From: Monocercomonoides exilis
Lineage: Eukaryota; Preaxostyla; Oxymonadida; Polymastigidae
DNA length: 64,000 nucleotides
Assembly (NCBI GenBank): GCA_001643675.2
Contig: LSRY02000016.1
Location: 124,001 to 188,000 of the forward strand
Direction of reading: 5' to 3'
Shown: positions 34,689 through 47,700 of the stretch, in pieces
How the letters are laid out: the number at the start of each line of letters is the position of its first letter
Numbering within the stretch: position 1 is the stretch's first letter
The notes under the pieces: generated by a model
Databases searched by the model: none
What the model was told of the DNA's origin: nothing
What the model saw: only the letters and a program-made list of their open reading frames with translations
Program-made: the position numbers and the translations under genes

Positions 34689-35773
34689 ATGATAGTTATA
34701 TTATATCTAGTATTCATCAAATATTCATACATGAGCCTTTTATCTTCATCTTCTTTGGATATATGTGTTAAAGATGGCAATTCCACAAATTTAAATATCA
34801 ATTGCGAAAAGAAAATTGTAATGGCGTTGACGTTAGATGGGGGGCAGGTACAATTGCACTGTACATTTTAACAATTGTAACTTTTATTTTTCTTTATTTT
34901 ATTTTTTTGTGTTATATTTTTATTTCAATTTATATTAATTGCGAAGGATTCTACGGAAGAATTTGAATTTGAAATGACAAATATTACTGATACAAACGGA
35001 GAAAATTATATTCTTGATAAATCAATTAGTATTACATGCAAAAAATCAGTTCCATCTTACTATTATCCATTGACTAGTCAACAGATTTACTATTTTAGTA
35101 CTTATGAGAAAGTAATTGTTCCATCATCAACAATGAGCAGTTGTATAGCAGACTACAGCGCAATGCAACCAACATGCGGGCATCAATATGATCCTGCAAC
35201 AGGATACAAAATTCCATATTCCTTCGGGTTTTGTTGTGATTGCTCAATGAATTTATATTTATCGACAAAAGGAAACAACACGAGAACAAAAGTATATATC
35301 ATGATTCATGTTGCATTCAAATAACATATCTTGTTTCTAAACTTCGATCTTATACGAATTTCTTATTTTTTTCTTTCACCTCGCTTACACACATTTTCTC
35401 TCTCTCTTTCTCTCTCTCTCTCATTCTCATTCTCATTCTCTCTCTCCTTCTCCCTCTTCATTTTCCTCTCCCTCTCTCATTCACTCACTCAAACTTTGTT
35501 TTCATCGTTATTTTATGTGAATGTGGGTGGGTGTGCAAATGCATTTTAAAAATTTTACAGCCTGCTTGCGATAAAGGCATTGGGGCATCATCGGCTCATT
35601 GCCTGCGATTTATTGAGCCTAAATTTTTAGGAATGACAATCAAACCTCCTTCTACGCAATGGGATATTTCATGCTCAGTAAAAACAACAAACATGAACAC
35701 AAACCTGCAAGAAAGAGTTTGTTTTGGAAAAAAAAATCTTTTTGTTTTATTTTATTTTATTCTATTTTATTCT

Positions 35774-35835
<62 letters not shown>

Positions 35836-38226
35836 GATTTAATTCTGCTTGTGTTTGACTTTTTAACATATTTTTAATTAATGAATTTGTTCATTATTTG
35901 CGATTCTCTAAAACATTTGTAACTTTTTATACATACTAGGAGATTGTCAAATTATCAACAAGCAAGCATACTTTTATAACAGAAAATAAAACAGTTGCGG
36001 GAGAAGTTATTGGGGATTTTATGCCAACCACGCATCCAGAAACACTTGAGTCAAAGATATTGCTCTTCCCATTTGAACCAGCAACACACGAAATGACGAA
36101 AAATGCAGGGAACTATACTATTCTTGTGGACAAAACTCAAGTTGACTCGACGGGAACACAGTGCAACAAGATAGGAACAAGCTACGAAGCCTTTTGGCAG
36201 CAGGGCAATCGATGCGAGGCGCAAATGGGAAACTGCTTGAATAACCAGATTGAAGAATTCATCAATGGTGATCAAAACAGAATAGCAAAAGGAGAAAAGC
36301 CACTTTACCTTCTCAACCGCTTTGAAGGCTGGGATTTCATGAAAAGTAACACATCAGATGTTTGAGTTAACTATATTTTATTCAAAGTTTTTCACTTTTG
36401 TGGTATATTTATTCTGTGTTTCTGTTCTATTTCTTTTTCATCTGCCTTATGGTTTTCAGTCAACATTGCGGCTGCAATACAGAGAGCGTTCGCCAACACT
36501 TATCACACTCACAGTTTCGGCTGATAATGTTCGGATGTATAAAAATCGACCTGTTGGGAGAATTCAAGACTGTTACATTGAGAACTTTGAAGCATTGACA
36601 GAAGGAACGGTCCATGTGACATTGGAAAACACTGGATATGTGGATGGAGATTTTGATGTATGCAGCTTTGAATGAGCTTCTTTATTTTAAAATTTTAATG
36701 AAAAGGTTTTTCATGATAAAAAAGAAAGAAATGAGAGAGAAAATTAAAATTAAATGAATAAAATGAAAGATTATTTTTGAAAACGCAAAAGATTATTTTT
36801 TACAAAAAATAAGCACTCAAACTATTCTTTAATCGTTTTGTTTCTATTTCGTTTATTTTTAATCAGATTGCAGTCAGAAACTGCACCGACAACATCACAC
36901 CATCGCCATCTCAAAGAGTCTTTGTGGCCAAGAAAGAGGCACACAGCACCACGTTTTCTGTTCGCACAGGCACTCAGTTCTCAACAGAGAACAAATGTGT
37001 GGCATATCTCTCAAACACACTGGGAGACGAGCTGGATGAGTGGGAGTTGCAGTTCAACACAACACAGTCGAATCCGAAGGATCCAGTCATTTCTATTACC
37101 CCACACGAGAACAACACTGAAATAGGAGTCCAGGAAGCGAGCAACGAATGCATTTGTGAATTGTGTGTTGTAATATTTAAGAGAGAGTGTGTGTGTGTGT
37201 GTGTGTGTGTGGATGAACTAATGGCGCAGTTATATTCTTTAATGTTTAATTCTCGAATTGTTTGGTATTTATAAAGTGGTATTTGCATCATACTTCAAAA
37301 TAATATTTCATTTTTCTTTTTTCTTTCTTTTTTTTTTTGAATACAATTTTCACAGCTACAATTTGGTGTGCATTTGCCTTTCTCTTTCAATTTGCTGGCG
37401 TCGCCTGCTTAACGTGGCGCTGATAGTTGTTGGCATTCTGGTGACTATTTTTGTGATTATTCCAATCATCGTCAAAATTATAAGAAGAAGAAATAAAAGA
37501 AAACAGGAAGAGCGAATAACGTGTGTCAAAGAGATTCAACAAGAAGTGATAGCAAAACAATCAACAAAGTCGAAAAAGCGCAGCCGTAAATCAGCCGAGT
37601 CAGAGCTTCTGGCTGTTCTGAAGGGAGTTGCTGTTCAGTCTCTTCAGAAATCAGAAGGGAAACGGAATGGCAAATCCAAAGCAGCTAAAAAGAAAAAGAA
37701 GATTGGAAAAAAAGGGAAAGGGAAAATCAACAGAAGAGACGATAGCAGCGAGGAAGATGAGGAGTCAAGCTCTGAAAACAGCAACGTATCAGATGTAGAC
37801 GAGGATGAGAGTGAAAGCGAGGCAGAGAAGAGAAAACTGATGGAACTTCTGAAAGAAGTGTATGGAATTGACATTGAAAATGAAAATGATGAAGAAGAAG
37901 AGGAAGAGGAAGAAGATGATGAAGATGAAGATGATGAAGACGAATATGCTTATGATGATGAAGAGGAAGCTGAAAGTGAATGCGACAAAGAAATCAACTG
38001 CTGTGCTTATGATAGCGATGAAAGTTCTGCTTCATCGAACACTCCGCTGCCTGTTAACAGAGTAAGTGAAGATGATTCAGAATTGCCAGTCAAAGGGAAA
38101 AAAGCAAACAAACAAAAAAACAAAAGAATGCTGAAATATCAGGTTCTGAAGGAGAACAACATCAAAGCCCAAAAGATTCCGAGATCTCTGAAATCTTCAA
38201 AAAGCAGAGCGATAATTGTCTCGTAA
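34689..38226 (+). CDS. HAP2: HAP2/GCS1 gamete membrane fusogen
   Basis: Seven exons reconstruct an about 814-residue protein: 34689-34847, 34947-35291, 35561-35716, 35940-36359, 36460-36657, 36867-37162 and 37356-38226. All junctions keep frame; the sixth donor (GTGTGT at 37163) is inferred. A signal peptide is followed by CEKKIVMALTLDGGQ, PTCG...SFGFCCDC and SSAHCLRF. Then comes the HAP2-GCS1 signature CNKIGTSYEAFWQQGNRC with MGNCLNNQIEEF, and later CYIENFEALTEGTVHVTLEN and VRNCTDNITPSPSQR. A transmembrane helix encoded near 37410-37470 leads to a basic and then very acidic cytoplasmic tail. HAP2 is the class II-fold fusogen that merges gamete plasma membranes, so the gene implies a capacity for sex. 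It shows no obvious disabling change. Confidence 0.92.
35399..35490. repeat. CT-rich low-complexity tract in HAP2 intron
   Basis: A run of (CT)n and CTCATT-type units lies in the intron between 35292 and 35560. Confidence 0.9.
35779..35834. repeat. (GT)28 microsatellite in HAP2 intron
   Basis: An uninterrupted GT dinucleotide run lies in the intron 35717-35939 and is preceded by TTTTATTC-type units. Confidence 0.97.
37187..37211. repeat. Short (GT)n microsatellite in HAP2 intron
   Basis: About twelve GT units follow GAGAGA just downstream of the inferred sixth exon. Confidence 0.95.
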
Positions 38227-39088
38227 ATGTTTTATATTATTTCTTTTAATTTTCTAGTGTAGTTCTCATTATTAAAGAAAATAGCATTTCATTTGTTGTT
38301 TTTATAAACCTTATTTTCTTTTCATATCAATTTTGTCTCTTTTTTTTTAACCTTTGCTTTTTTTGTGTTTTGCTTCTATTTCTTCAATTTTTATTTTAAA
38401 AAATTAGTAAAGTTGAATTCACATTACGAATGTTTTTTTTTATAAATTCTATAAGCAAATAGCATTTTAATGCCCTGTTCATAAATCTATTCACAAATAA
38501 ATAGATTTCACTGAAAGAATGATTCTATTACAATCATTAATGGATGCTCATGAACAAAAAGTAATTTAAAAGCTTAAAAAAATAGCAGAGGGAATGGAAT
38601 AAATGATTACTAATAAACAAAAAAAAATTAATAAAAGAAAAAAATAAGCCATAAGATTGATTCTAATCCAAAAGTCGCAAAAATAAATATAATTTCGGGT
38701 GTTTATCATGGCAACAGACAGTCAAATTAAAACATATCAATATAAATAAACATTCAGATTCGAATAATCAAAACGAAGTGGAGTAATAGCAATACACACT
38801 AAAACATGCATATTTATTAACGTATGACGTGGTTGCAGAATTAAGGCGTATACAAAATATCAATAAATAGAATGATGGGCAATAAAGCAACTGTATCAAA
38901 GTTGCGGAATGTGTTGAAAAGAAAAATAAAATAAAAATTTTACGAGAGCTGAATAACAAAAAAGACATTTCAATAAATAAATAATAAAGAACTATTTAGA
39001 ATAATTGATTGGGATATATTTTTTTTGCCCGATAAAACAGAAAAATAGATGGAAAATCACAGAATGCAAACTCATCACAAAAAGAAAT
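38227..39088. other. Intergenic between convergent genes
   Basis: The 860 bp are AT-rich with A- and T-runs and lie between the 3' ends of HAP2 and the TmcB-like gene. I recognise nothing in it. Confidence 0.65.
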
Positions 39089-42000
39089 TCAAGTAGGCTC
39101 TTTTGATACCGAAATTTCGCGAACTTTGCGGAGAAAATGCTTCGAAACACGGCAATACGAATGGAAAATTTTGCGGTCCTCGCTTTTTGCATCGTCAGAA
39201 TTGATGAAGACAAGCAGCGAGGGCGGAAAGCAGATGTTGTAGAAGTCGAGCGAGTCAACTTCTTTCTCCAGCACGGACAGCGGCGCGTTCTCCTTCAAAT
39301 ACGTCGCTGCCTCGCGGTCTATTTTCATCACGTGCTCCGAAAGCCACGCCCGGATGAAGTGCACCAGATGCTCCAGGGCCTTGTCTGAGTCCAGCTTCTT
39401 TGTGCCCAGCTCCATCAGCCGCATGGCCATGACGATGTGGTGCGCCTCGTGCTGCCTGAGGAACGAGTGGGGCAGAGAATACGCCTGCATCAGCTGCTCC
39501 TCGTTGGCAAAGTTGCCCAGCATCACATTCACAAAGCGCAGGAACGCCACATGCGTCTCAGCCGCATCCTCTCCTTCCATCGCCACAGCTGCATCCAGCG
39601 CAGCGTTGCAGGCAACCAGATGGGCAGAGTCGAAGAGGTTGGCATCGATGTTGTACTTCTCGTTCCACCGCATCGTGTCAAATGTCGTGTCATTCACTGG
39701 ATCCAGCTCCATAATCGTCCCTGTCGTTTTGGAGATGTAGAAGACGTGCCGTCGCATGGGAATCATGCACACAACATACGAAACAAGAAGTATCACCCAG
39801 TGGATCACAAACATCAGTATGAGCAGCACTCGATACGAATTCACAATGCTTTTCTGCTCGCGGATGAGAGCGACGCTGAACTTGTTGATTCCGCCTGTCA
39901 GATCATATTGTATTGCAGTGTGCACCATCTGCAGCCTCGTGTCATTCAGCATCAATTTCGACACATTCGTTTCTGAGGCAAATGACTGTGACTGTGTCAG
40001 AAACGCTGTGATGAGCCCTTCCAAACCAGCATACGGCGGCTTCATCCCATAAATCCTGTCTTTGTTGTCGCAGTCTGCTCTCCAGGGGTTCTCCAGGCAG
40101 TTTGTCTGGTCCATCATCAGCTTGCTGAAAGAAGACTGAGGCACCAGCGTCTTCCGCACAGAAAGCCCATCAATTAGCTCGTCTCCAGTGATTGCACCGT
40201 ATTTGGATGGCTTTGCACCTTCGCACAGCCGCTGGTGGATGAGAGTGAAAAAGGAGATGGTTTGGTTGATCAGCACAAGCTGCAGCGTCTTGTTGGGCGA
40301 CATGTGGGACAAGTCGTGCCAGAGAGGGGCGGTTCCATATGGATACTCGTAGTTCACAGGAAGATCTTCCAAAACAGGATCAGCTGCATTCACCATCGAC
40401 GACGCACAATGCCCGACAAGAATGAAACGATATGCTGACAGCAAAACAGCAGAGTTCATGTCTCCACACGCCTTGGCTGTTATGATGGCAATGATGTAAA
40501 AGGCCTCAGCTGACCCGATGATGAGGATGGCGCCAGAGAGAATCTCAAAAAAAAGCCGAGGTGACAATACCATCACATTCTTGCTGATCTGCGCAGCACG
40601 CTCCTCCCGCAGCTCCTCGTCTCGTTTCTCTTTCAGCTGCTGCTGGTGCTCTTCGGACTCTTTCAGTCCGTATGGATCAGTTGACATGTGCTCTGTCTTG
40701 TTCTTTGGTGTCAGCGGAGGAATTCGCGAACTCTGTGCAGATGAAGTGCTGCTGGCCACTTTGATGGCATCTTGTTTGGCTTCCAGATGATGAGGTGTTT
40801 TCTGCTCGTGTTGTGATGCAGTGTTGGGAGACAAATATTCGTGTGTGTGGAATCCACTGGGGTAATTCATCGATTCGTCTGCTTTGCTCTCGTGTCTGCT
40901 TCTGCTGCTCTTCTTGTTGCTGTTGCCTTCTGCGGCAGATGATGTCGACAGGCTGTTGTTGTTCAGAGGAATCAGATAGAATGGCTGGGTGTCTGCTGTC
41001 TGCACAGTGGGCGCTGTTGATCGAGATGCATTTGAAGTGTGGCTGTGAGTGCTTTGGGGAGTTGTTGGGAGGAAATGAGGTGATGCTCTGTTGGGTGTGC
41101 GTGAAGGTGAAGGAATAGCTGGGGGAGAACCTGAAGGTGAATTGGAAGAAGAAGCAGAAGAGGATGATGATGAGGAAGAAGAAGAAGATGGTTGAGAAAT
41201 GGCATGTTGTGGAAGATTGCTTCGATGGTTTTGAGGTGTTTTTGAAGTGCTCATCAGAATATCCAATCTCTTGTTAAACATTTCGTTGTAGTCGTCATTC
41301 ACCATCTCAATGTCCTTCAGGAGTTTTGAGCTGGATGCTCTGCTCATCCAAGTTGCTGTGTGTTCGGTGAATGAAGCAAGAGCAGCGTCGTGCAAAGAGC
41401 CGCCTTCTTCTCCTTTCTCGTCGTCTGGGTCAAAACCCGGGTCCATTTTCTGCCGATTGATCAGCTTCAGCACTTTCTTCTTCGGAGCAGAAAAGAACTC
41501 TTCGAGCACATACCTCCGCTCCACCGACAGCTTCCGCACAGATTTGAACACCTCAAACCAGAACAGCACGCAGGCAAAGAAAGTGATGGTTATCCCGACG
41601 ACAGAGGTGATGATGTAGTATAAGTTGATGTCCTTCTGTGCGTGGATGATGCAGATGACGATCAGCTCCTTCAGATGCTCCATCATCGTCACAGGCACAT
41701 TCGCCTTCAACCACACGATGATGTCCACTGCCATCTGCAGCGTCAGCACCGCTGTGTCTGTCTGCGGCAGGTCGAGCGCCCAGTTCTGCACATTCTTCAC
41801 CATTTCGATGATGTTCGCCTTTCGCCATGTCAAGTCTTCCACTCTTGTGCGGTGGAGGTGGATGACAATTTGGTCGAGCACTTCTCTTTCGAGCATCCTT
41901 CGCTCGTGCTCGTGTGGGATGAACATGTTGCTATAGAGCAGCCGCTGAGAGAGTGTGTTGGAGTCCATGTGAAGTGCATCAGAAATAACAGAGTGAGATG

Positions 42001-44622
42001 GAATGAAAACGAGATTGTCGATGTCAACAGGAGGGGACAACGTGTAGTAATAATATTTCGCATAGACAAAGACATGATATGTCTGAAGCTGCAGTTGTGA
42101 GACGTTCTTGATGAGGTCCGTGTAAGTGGCAGCTCTGTTAAAAGTGATGAACGAGTATAAGAAGATTGAGATACCAGGGATAACAACAAGAAAGAGACAG
42201 GTGAACATGATTTTCCGGAAGTGGGGCAATATCTTCCGCTGCTCATTGGCCAAGTCGAGGTTCTTCTTCTTCCCTTTGATCGACGACTGCAGAGTGATCG
42301 CGGCTCGCTTCTGCATCACCGCCCGTGTCTGCTTCTGCGCTCCCTTTTCGTGGCTCAGAATGATGTTCTTCATCAGCGGTGCCAGTCGAGATGCTCCTGT
42401 GCTGCTCTTCGTGCTGCTCTTGTCGCTGAGTGCCAGTCTGCTCTTCTCCTCGTCAGACAGCAGGCTCTGCTGCTGCATCTCGCTCAGCTCTTCCTCCAGC
42501 TCTGACACATACTGCAGCAGCATCTGTGCTTCGTCGTCGTGCCGCTCCACAACAACCAGATGGGACGCGTATGACCGGAGGATGCGGATGCTCGTGGGGT
42601 GGTCGCCCAGCAGAGAGATGTACAGCTTGGTGGCACGCTGGTTGGCAGCCACCACTTCGTTGAGGAGGAACACTGAGCGGCTGATGTCGATGTTCTCGCG
42701 CAGCATTCCCACCCACAGCTGCATCAGATACCCTTTCGCCTTCTCCGACTCTTCCTCTGCCTGCTGCAGCCCTTCCATGTTCCCGAAGAACTGCACCCGG
42801 TTGTTCAATGCGTTGAACTCTTCGTCGTCGCTCCGTGCTCGCTCAGGGTGGAGTGCAAGATGACGCTGCCACATCAGCATTTCTGTCTCTGCCGTCAGCT
42901 CTGAAGCCAGCCACCTCTCCACAAACGTCGGCGCACACTGCCGCATGATCCGCACACACTCGTCGACAGACGACAGCTTCTTTGTGACGTAGCGGTGGAA
43001 CAACGCAGTGGCTATCCAGAGCATCGACGATCCTTTCAGCCGCTGCGTCGCATCGACAAGAATCGCCTCGGCCAAGTCGATGCACTCCTTCCGCTTGAAG
43101 AAAGGCGGGTTGAACACAAACAGGACGGCTTGCAGCACACGCAGAGGGGACTGGTATTTCGGTAGGACACGGGGCTTGAGTGTGTGAAGTGGGAGTTGAG
43201 CCTGCTGTGAATGTGCAGGCAAGGAAGCGAGGGGAGGGAGGGATGTGGTGGACATTGTGACTGTCTGGTTCTGGGAAGATGCCTGCAGACTTGATGGGAA
43301 TCCAGCATATGCTCCACCTGGGAAGAGCAGGACTTGATCATCGGCTTCTGCGTAAGTCGTTCTATTCTTCCTTTTCTGAGGCAGAATTGGCACTTCTTCT
43401 CCATCTCGCATGGCCCACAGCGATCTTCCTTTTATCTTTGTCACCCAGCCAGCCAGAAAGGCAAATATGACGCTGAATATTACCCAGATGATCAGCGCAA
43501 AGCCAGAAATAAGCTCAGACAGATCGCGTCCGTGGACAGCAGTGTGAACGATGGCTGCAAGCAGGAAAGGAATGCGCGCTGTGATAAAGCCAGACATCAG
43601 GGCATTTCCTTTAAGTTGATAAAACGGCTGCACAAAAAATAAAATGAGAAGCTGGAGAACTGTAACTCCAAGTGCGGTGGAACATGTGGCAAGCGGGTGA
43701 TAAGGAAAGACGGTGTTAATAACGACGCTTATTGTTGTGAAAACAACAGATAAAGCATCCATAAGGCCAGATTGCGAAGAAAAAAGTGAGCTGCCATTTC
43801 CACGAGGTGCATAATTAAACAAAAATAGACGGTGAATGAGTGTTGATAAAAAATGAACAACTGCAAGGCAAAGGCCTACTACTAGTAAAGGTAAATGTGC
43901 ATCGTCATTGCATCCCAAAGCTTCATTGGTTGAGGGATCTTCCGACGTATAGCATAACAATGGAGTTAAATACACGTTTAAAACAGGAATAAAAAGAATG
44001 CTAGTTGTAATAGACCCAATGAGCGTCGTGATTTTTAGAAAAATCTGCAGTTTATTGCGTATATTCGGGAAAAACCCAAGAACAGTTGTTCCACCCAAGC
44101 CAAATATAAGCATTATTGTGCACAAAATAAACATTACCAAAAATGTTGTCTTGCTTATCCAGCAAAATGTAAAATCAAATAAGCTGTCATTCAAAAGATA
44201 ATAAAATAATAATCATCGCGAAGATAAGAAAAGCACACGTGAGAAATGGAATATTTTGTGAATTAAAATAAGTAAAGGATTTTAGCGGAAATGATGATTT
44301 TGCGAATGCTATCCATTGAATGGTTATTACCAAATATTTCCATATAGAAGCAGGTGTAGAAAAAAAGCAATTCTTTTACAAAAGCAAAGTTAAAAATAAA
44401 ATAAAATAAATGTTTAGAAAATGCGTACCTTATAAATTTGGTGGAGAAGCGAAAAAAAACTAAAATAATTTAAAAATACATTTAGCTAATTTTTAAATTA
44501 AAAAATATAGCAAACAAGTTCATTCTCCTTCCAAAATTAACGTTCTCTACGGCACGACGTCCTTTTGATTGTCCTAAAAGGGACAAACGTAAATACTCGG
44601 CATCATCGTCAGATGAAGCCAT
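39089..44622 (-). CDS. TmcB-like multi-pass membrane protein with C-terminal hemerythrin domain
   Basis: The main exon runs from about 44190 to the TGA at 39089. Two upstream exons are supported: 44622-44516, starting at ATG, and 44459-44429 (NFFFSLLHQIYK), joined across GTTTGC and GTACGC introns. The exact acceptor of the third exon (perhaps near 44148) is unsettled. The N-terminal half has many hydrophobic helices and helical TPR-like stretches (RILRSYASHLVVVERHDDEA), as in TmcB/TmcC-like proteins of protists. In relatives such a region often precedes PAS or cyclase domains. Further helices flank a Ser-rich cytoplasmic linker. The end (about 39690-39370) is a hemerythrin fold: FDSAHLVA, GNFANEEQLM, RQHEAHH and WLSEHVMKID. 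Six of seven diiron ligands are present, and the His of the usual HFxxEE is Asn. An oxygen- or redox-sensing membrane protein is inferred. Confidence 0.8.
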
Positions 44623-44767
44623 TTGAGTAAAGAAGCACTGCTATATCTTTATTTTTCTGATCCTTAACCCATGCTATGTTTTTTATTTGAAGTTTTTTAA
44701 TCTTCAGAACGAATTATTACGGGCAATAAAGACTATTCGAAACTAAATACGAGGGAGTCATTTATAA
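44623..44767. promoter_or_regulatory. Short divergent intergenic region (candidate bidirectional promoter)
   Basis: Only 145 bp separate the start codons of the TmcB-like gene (minus) and the ZSWIM2-like gene (plus), so their promoters must share this space. I see no specific motif that I can name. Confidence 0.4.
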
Positions 44768-47700
44768 ATGTCACGTGAAACTCCATGGGTAAATAAATCA
44801 GATGAATCTACTGATGCACTCCTTCAACTTGCTTCACATTCTGGATTGCTTGTTATACAAAATGTTGGACCTTTATCTTTTGTAATTCGAGATGCAAATG
44901 GTCGTAAAAATAAAGTTTCTCTGGGAGGCGTAAATATATGTTCGTGCCAAAAGAGAAGAGGGGATTTATGCGTACATATTGCTTTTGTTGTTACAAGAGT
45001 ATTTCGAATTCCAACAACAAATCCTTTAGCTTGGCAAAGGGGGTACATTGATCGTGAACTTACTCAGCTATTGAAGGGTTCAGTTATATCGCAACAACAA
45101 GAAATGATTCATCACCGCAGATCCTCATCTCCTGCAAGTCATTCATCGTCATCCTCTTCTTCTTCAAACAAAGAGCGACCAGTTGTCGAACAAAGAGCGA
45201 TAGGACCTGATTCAATTTGTGCAATTTGTCAAGAAGAAATGAACATTAAGCAGCCTCTGTCTTATTGCAGGTTTGGATGTGGAAACAGTGTTCATACTAG
45301 ATGTTTAGGATTTTGGGCTCAACACAATAAATCAATTGGTAACACTATTAACTGTCCGTTTTGTCGCGCGGAATGGGGACCGATTGAGACGGCAGCTCCT
45401 CCGCGGTCGACTTGTCCATTTGTTCATTCTCGTTCGTCGTGTTCAGAATGCCGCATGTCTCCAATAGTAGGTCCTAAATTGCGATGCATGATATGCAGTG
45501 ATTATAATCTCTGTGTAGAATGCTATCGCAGAGGGGCGCATTCTAGACACTCTTTTCAATGCTATGACACAAACAGCTGTATGCCTCGTCTTCTTTCAGG
45601 CAGTGCTTTGGGAGGGAGAACGAGAATAGATGGCCTTTCTCCCAGTGAGATTTCTGAGTTGCAGCAGAGAGAGATCACACCAGAAGACTATGCTCTGCTA
45701 CTCCAGCTGGACGAGGTGCATACTCAAGCACGGAAGTTCCCTCTTTCTTTGCGCCTTATCACTCTTCTTCTGGATGCATCTTCTTCATCTGAGCAATCAC
45801 AGTCCATTGGTACCTGTGCTGTGTGTCACAACGAATTGTATCCTGCTGAAGGAGAAACCGACCCAAGCAAGCGCATTCGCAGTCTCGCCTGTGGCCATCT
45901 GTTCCATGCAGGATGTATCGACAAGCAGCTCCTACTGTCTGATTTATGCCCCATTGATAATATGCCTGCCATCGACTATGCATCTCTTGTGGATGTTGAA
46001 GATGCTGTGAAAGAAAAAATAATGGCAGCACGCAAAAGCAAACCGCATTCGCATCCATCTTCTCCACATTTATCAACAAAGGATTCGCCCTCATCTTCTT
46101 CGTCTTCGTCTTCATTTTCATCTTCATCAGCAGAACAGCACATTGGACACCTGAAATCTGGGCATCTTCGCGATGAGCATCTGACGAAAATGGAAAGTGG
46201 CATTCCAAATCTGATGCTGGATGGGATATCTATTGAGGCACATCATTCAAAGAATGGATCGTCTGATATGACTTCTTCCTCTTCCATTTCACAGCTGTCT
46301 TCTCCAACAGCCACTTCACTCTCTGCATCTCCTCAGCCACATTCCCAATCTTCAGACCAATTAGATCTCAATCTCTTTGCTAGCACACCACACTCCACTC
46401 ACATCGATCCTTTTATTCCTCCGCCGCTTCGTCTTCCTTCTCGTTCTCGTTCGCAGTCACGTCATTCACATCAGCCACAACAGCTCCAGCCGCAAAAGCC
46501 TGGTTCATTGGGGAGAGTTGCCAGGGGACGTTCTCTCATTTCTCCATTTCGCTCGGCCTCAGCAAGCAGAGAGAAGTCTGCCTCTCCTGGTACCTTCTCA
46601 TCGGCTCAGCGTTTTACTCCAGTGGCACGCGAAGATGTTTCCTCGTTGGTTCTTGCTCCGTTTCAGCAGCCTGACTTGCACATTGGCCAATCATCGGGAG
46701 CAGACACGCAAACGAGGAACTTATCGAGCAACAGATACGACAGAACACGCCAGCTTCAAAATGAATATCATGCGACTTCTGAAAGGCGTCCCAAGCAGAA
46801 TCCACACACCCCGCCTTCGATGCAGACGAGGACTGCGCTTCTGTTTGAGGTGATGGGAAGACGCCTCGACGGAGGAGCAGAGCAAGCAGCACCAACAAGT
46901 CAGAGAAGGACTCCTCAGAGTGAACAGACAAGGGCAGCATTGCACACACAAAGGGCGATGAAGATGAGGCAGGCAAACCCGACAAGACACAGCTCGCAAA
47001 GCGGAACACCTCCTTCTATTGTTGCAGAGCGGATTCTGCCTCTGCTCCAGCCGATTGTGACTGCACAGGCACCAACATTCACACGCACAACTGACACTGC
47101 TGGAGGAAGTTTTCCTTCATCTTTTCCATCTTCTTCTGCAAGTATGCAACTTTTACAACAAAATCTAATGTTATCTTCTCCTTCTGGTTTTGCACTGTCA
47201 CCTGAAAACAGCTTCTCTTCAGGTGAAATGCAAACAGACTCTGCGAACATCACATCCATCCAGCTGGATCCAATTGCAGACGATGAAGATCATCATCTTG
47301 AATCAGGTTCCTCCACATCGCGTCCGTCTTCGCAGGAGTATCATCTTTTGAGTGCAGCGCGAATAAACAGATCAGCCGATCAAAAACCAGGAGGCACTTT
47401 GTATCGAGGGCATGTTGGGCTGTCTGCTCATTCTTCTTCTTCTTCTTCTTCTTCTTTGAATGTGCTGGAATCAGATTATGAGAATGCCTTGGCTGATGAA
47501 AGGAGCAATTACTATGCAAATGGCGGGGGAGAGGTTAATAATGAGTCTCATTCACAACAGTTTCAGAGAACTTCAAGCTTCGATAAAAGTGCAATGCAGC
47601 CTTCTGTTATCATTGGCAGTGCTAAAAGCAGAAGTCGCAGAGGATCGGACAGTTTGGCCGCAGCTGGCCCGTTTTATTCAGCTGCCAATGCAACTAGAGA

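Noticed and set aside
35240-35877. Plus-strand frames of 72-200 codons rich in Ser, Phe and Val/Cys repeats
   Set aside because: They run through the CT and GT microsatellites in HAP2 introns and are artefacts of simple repeats.
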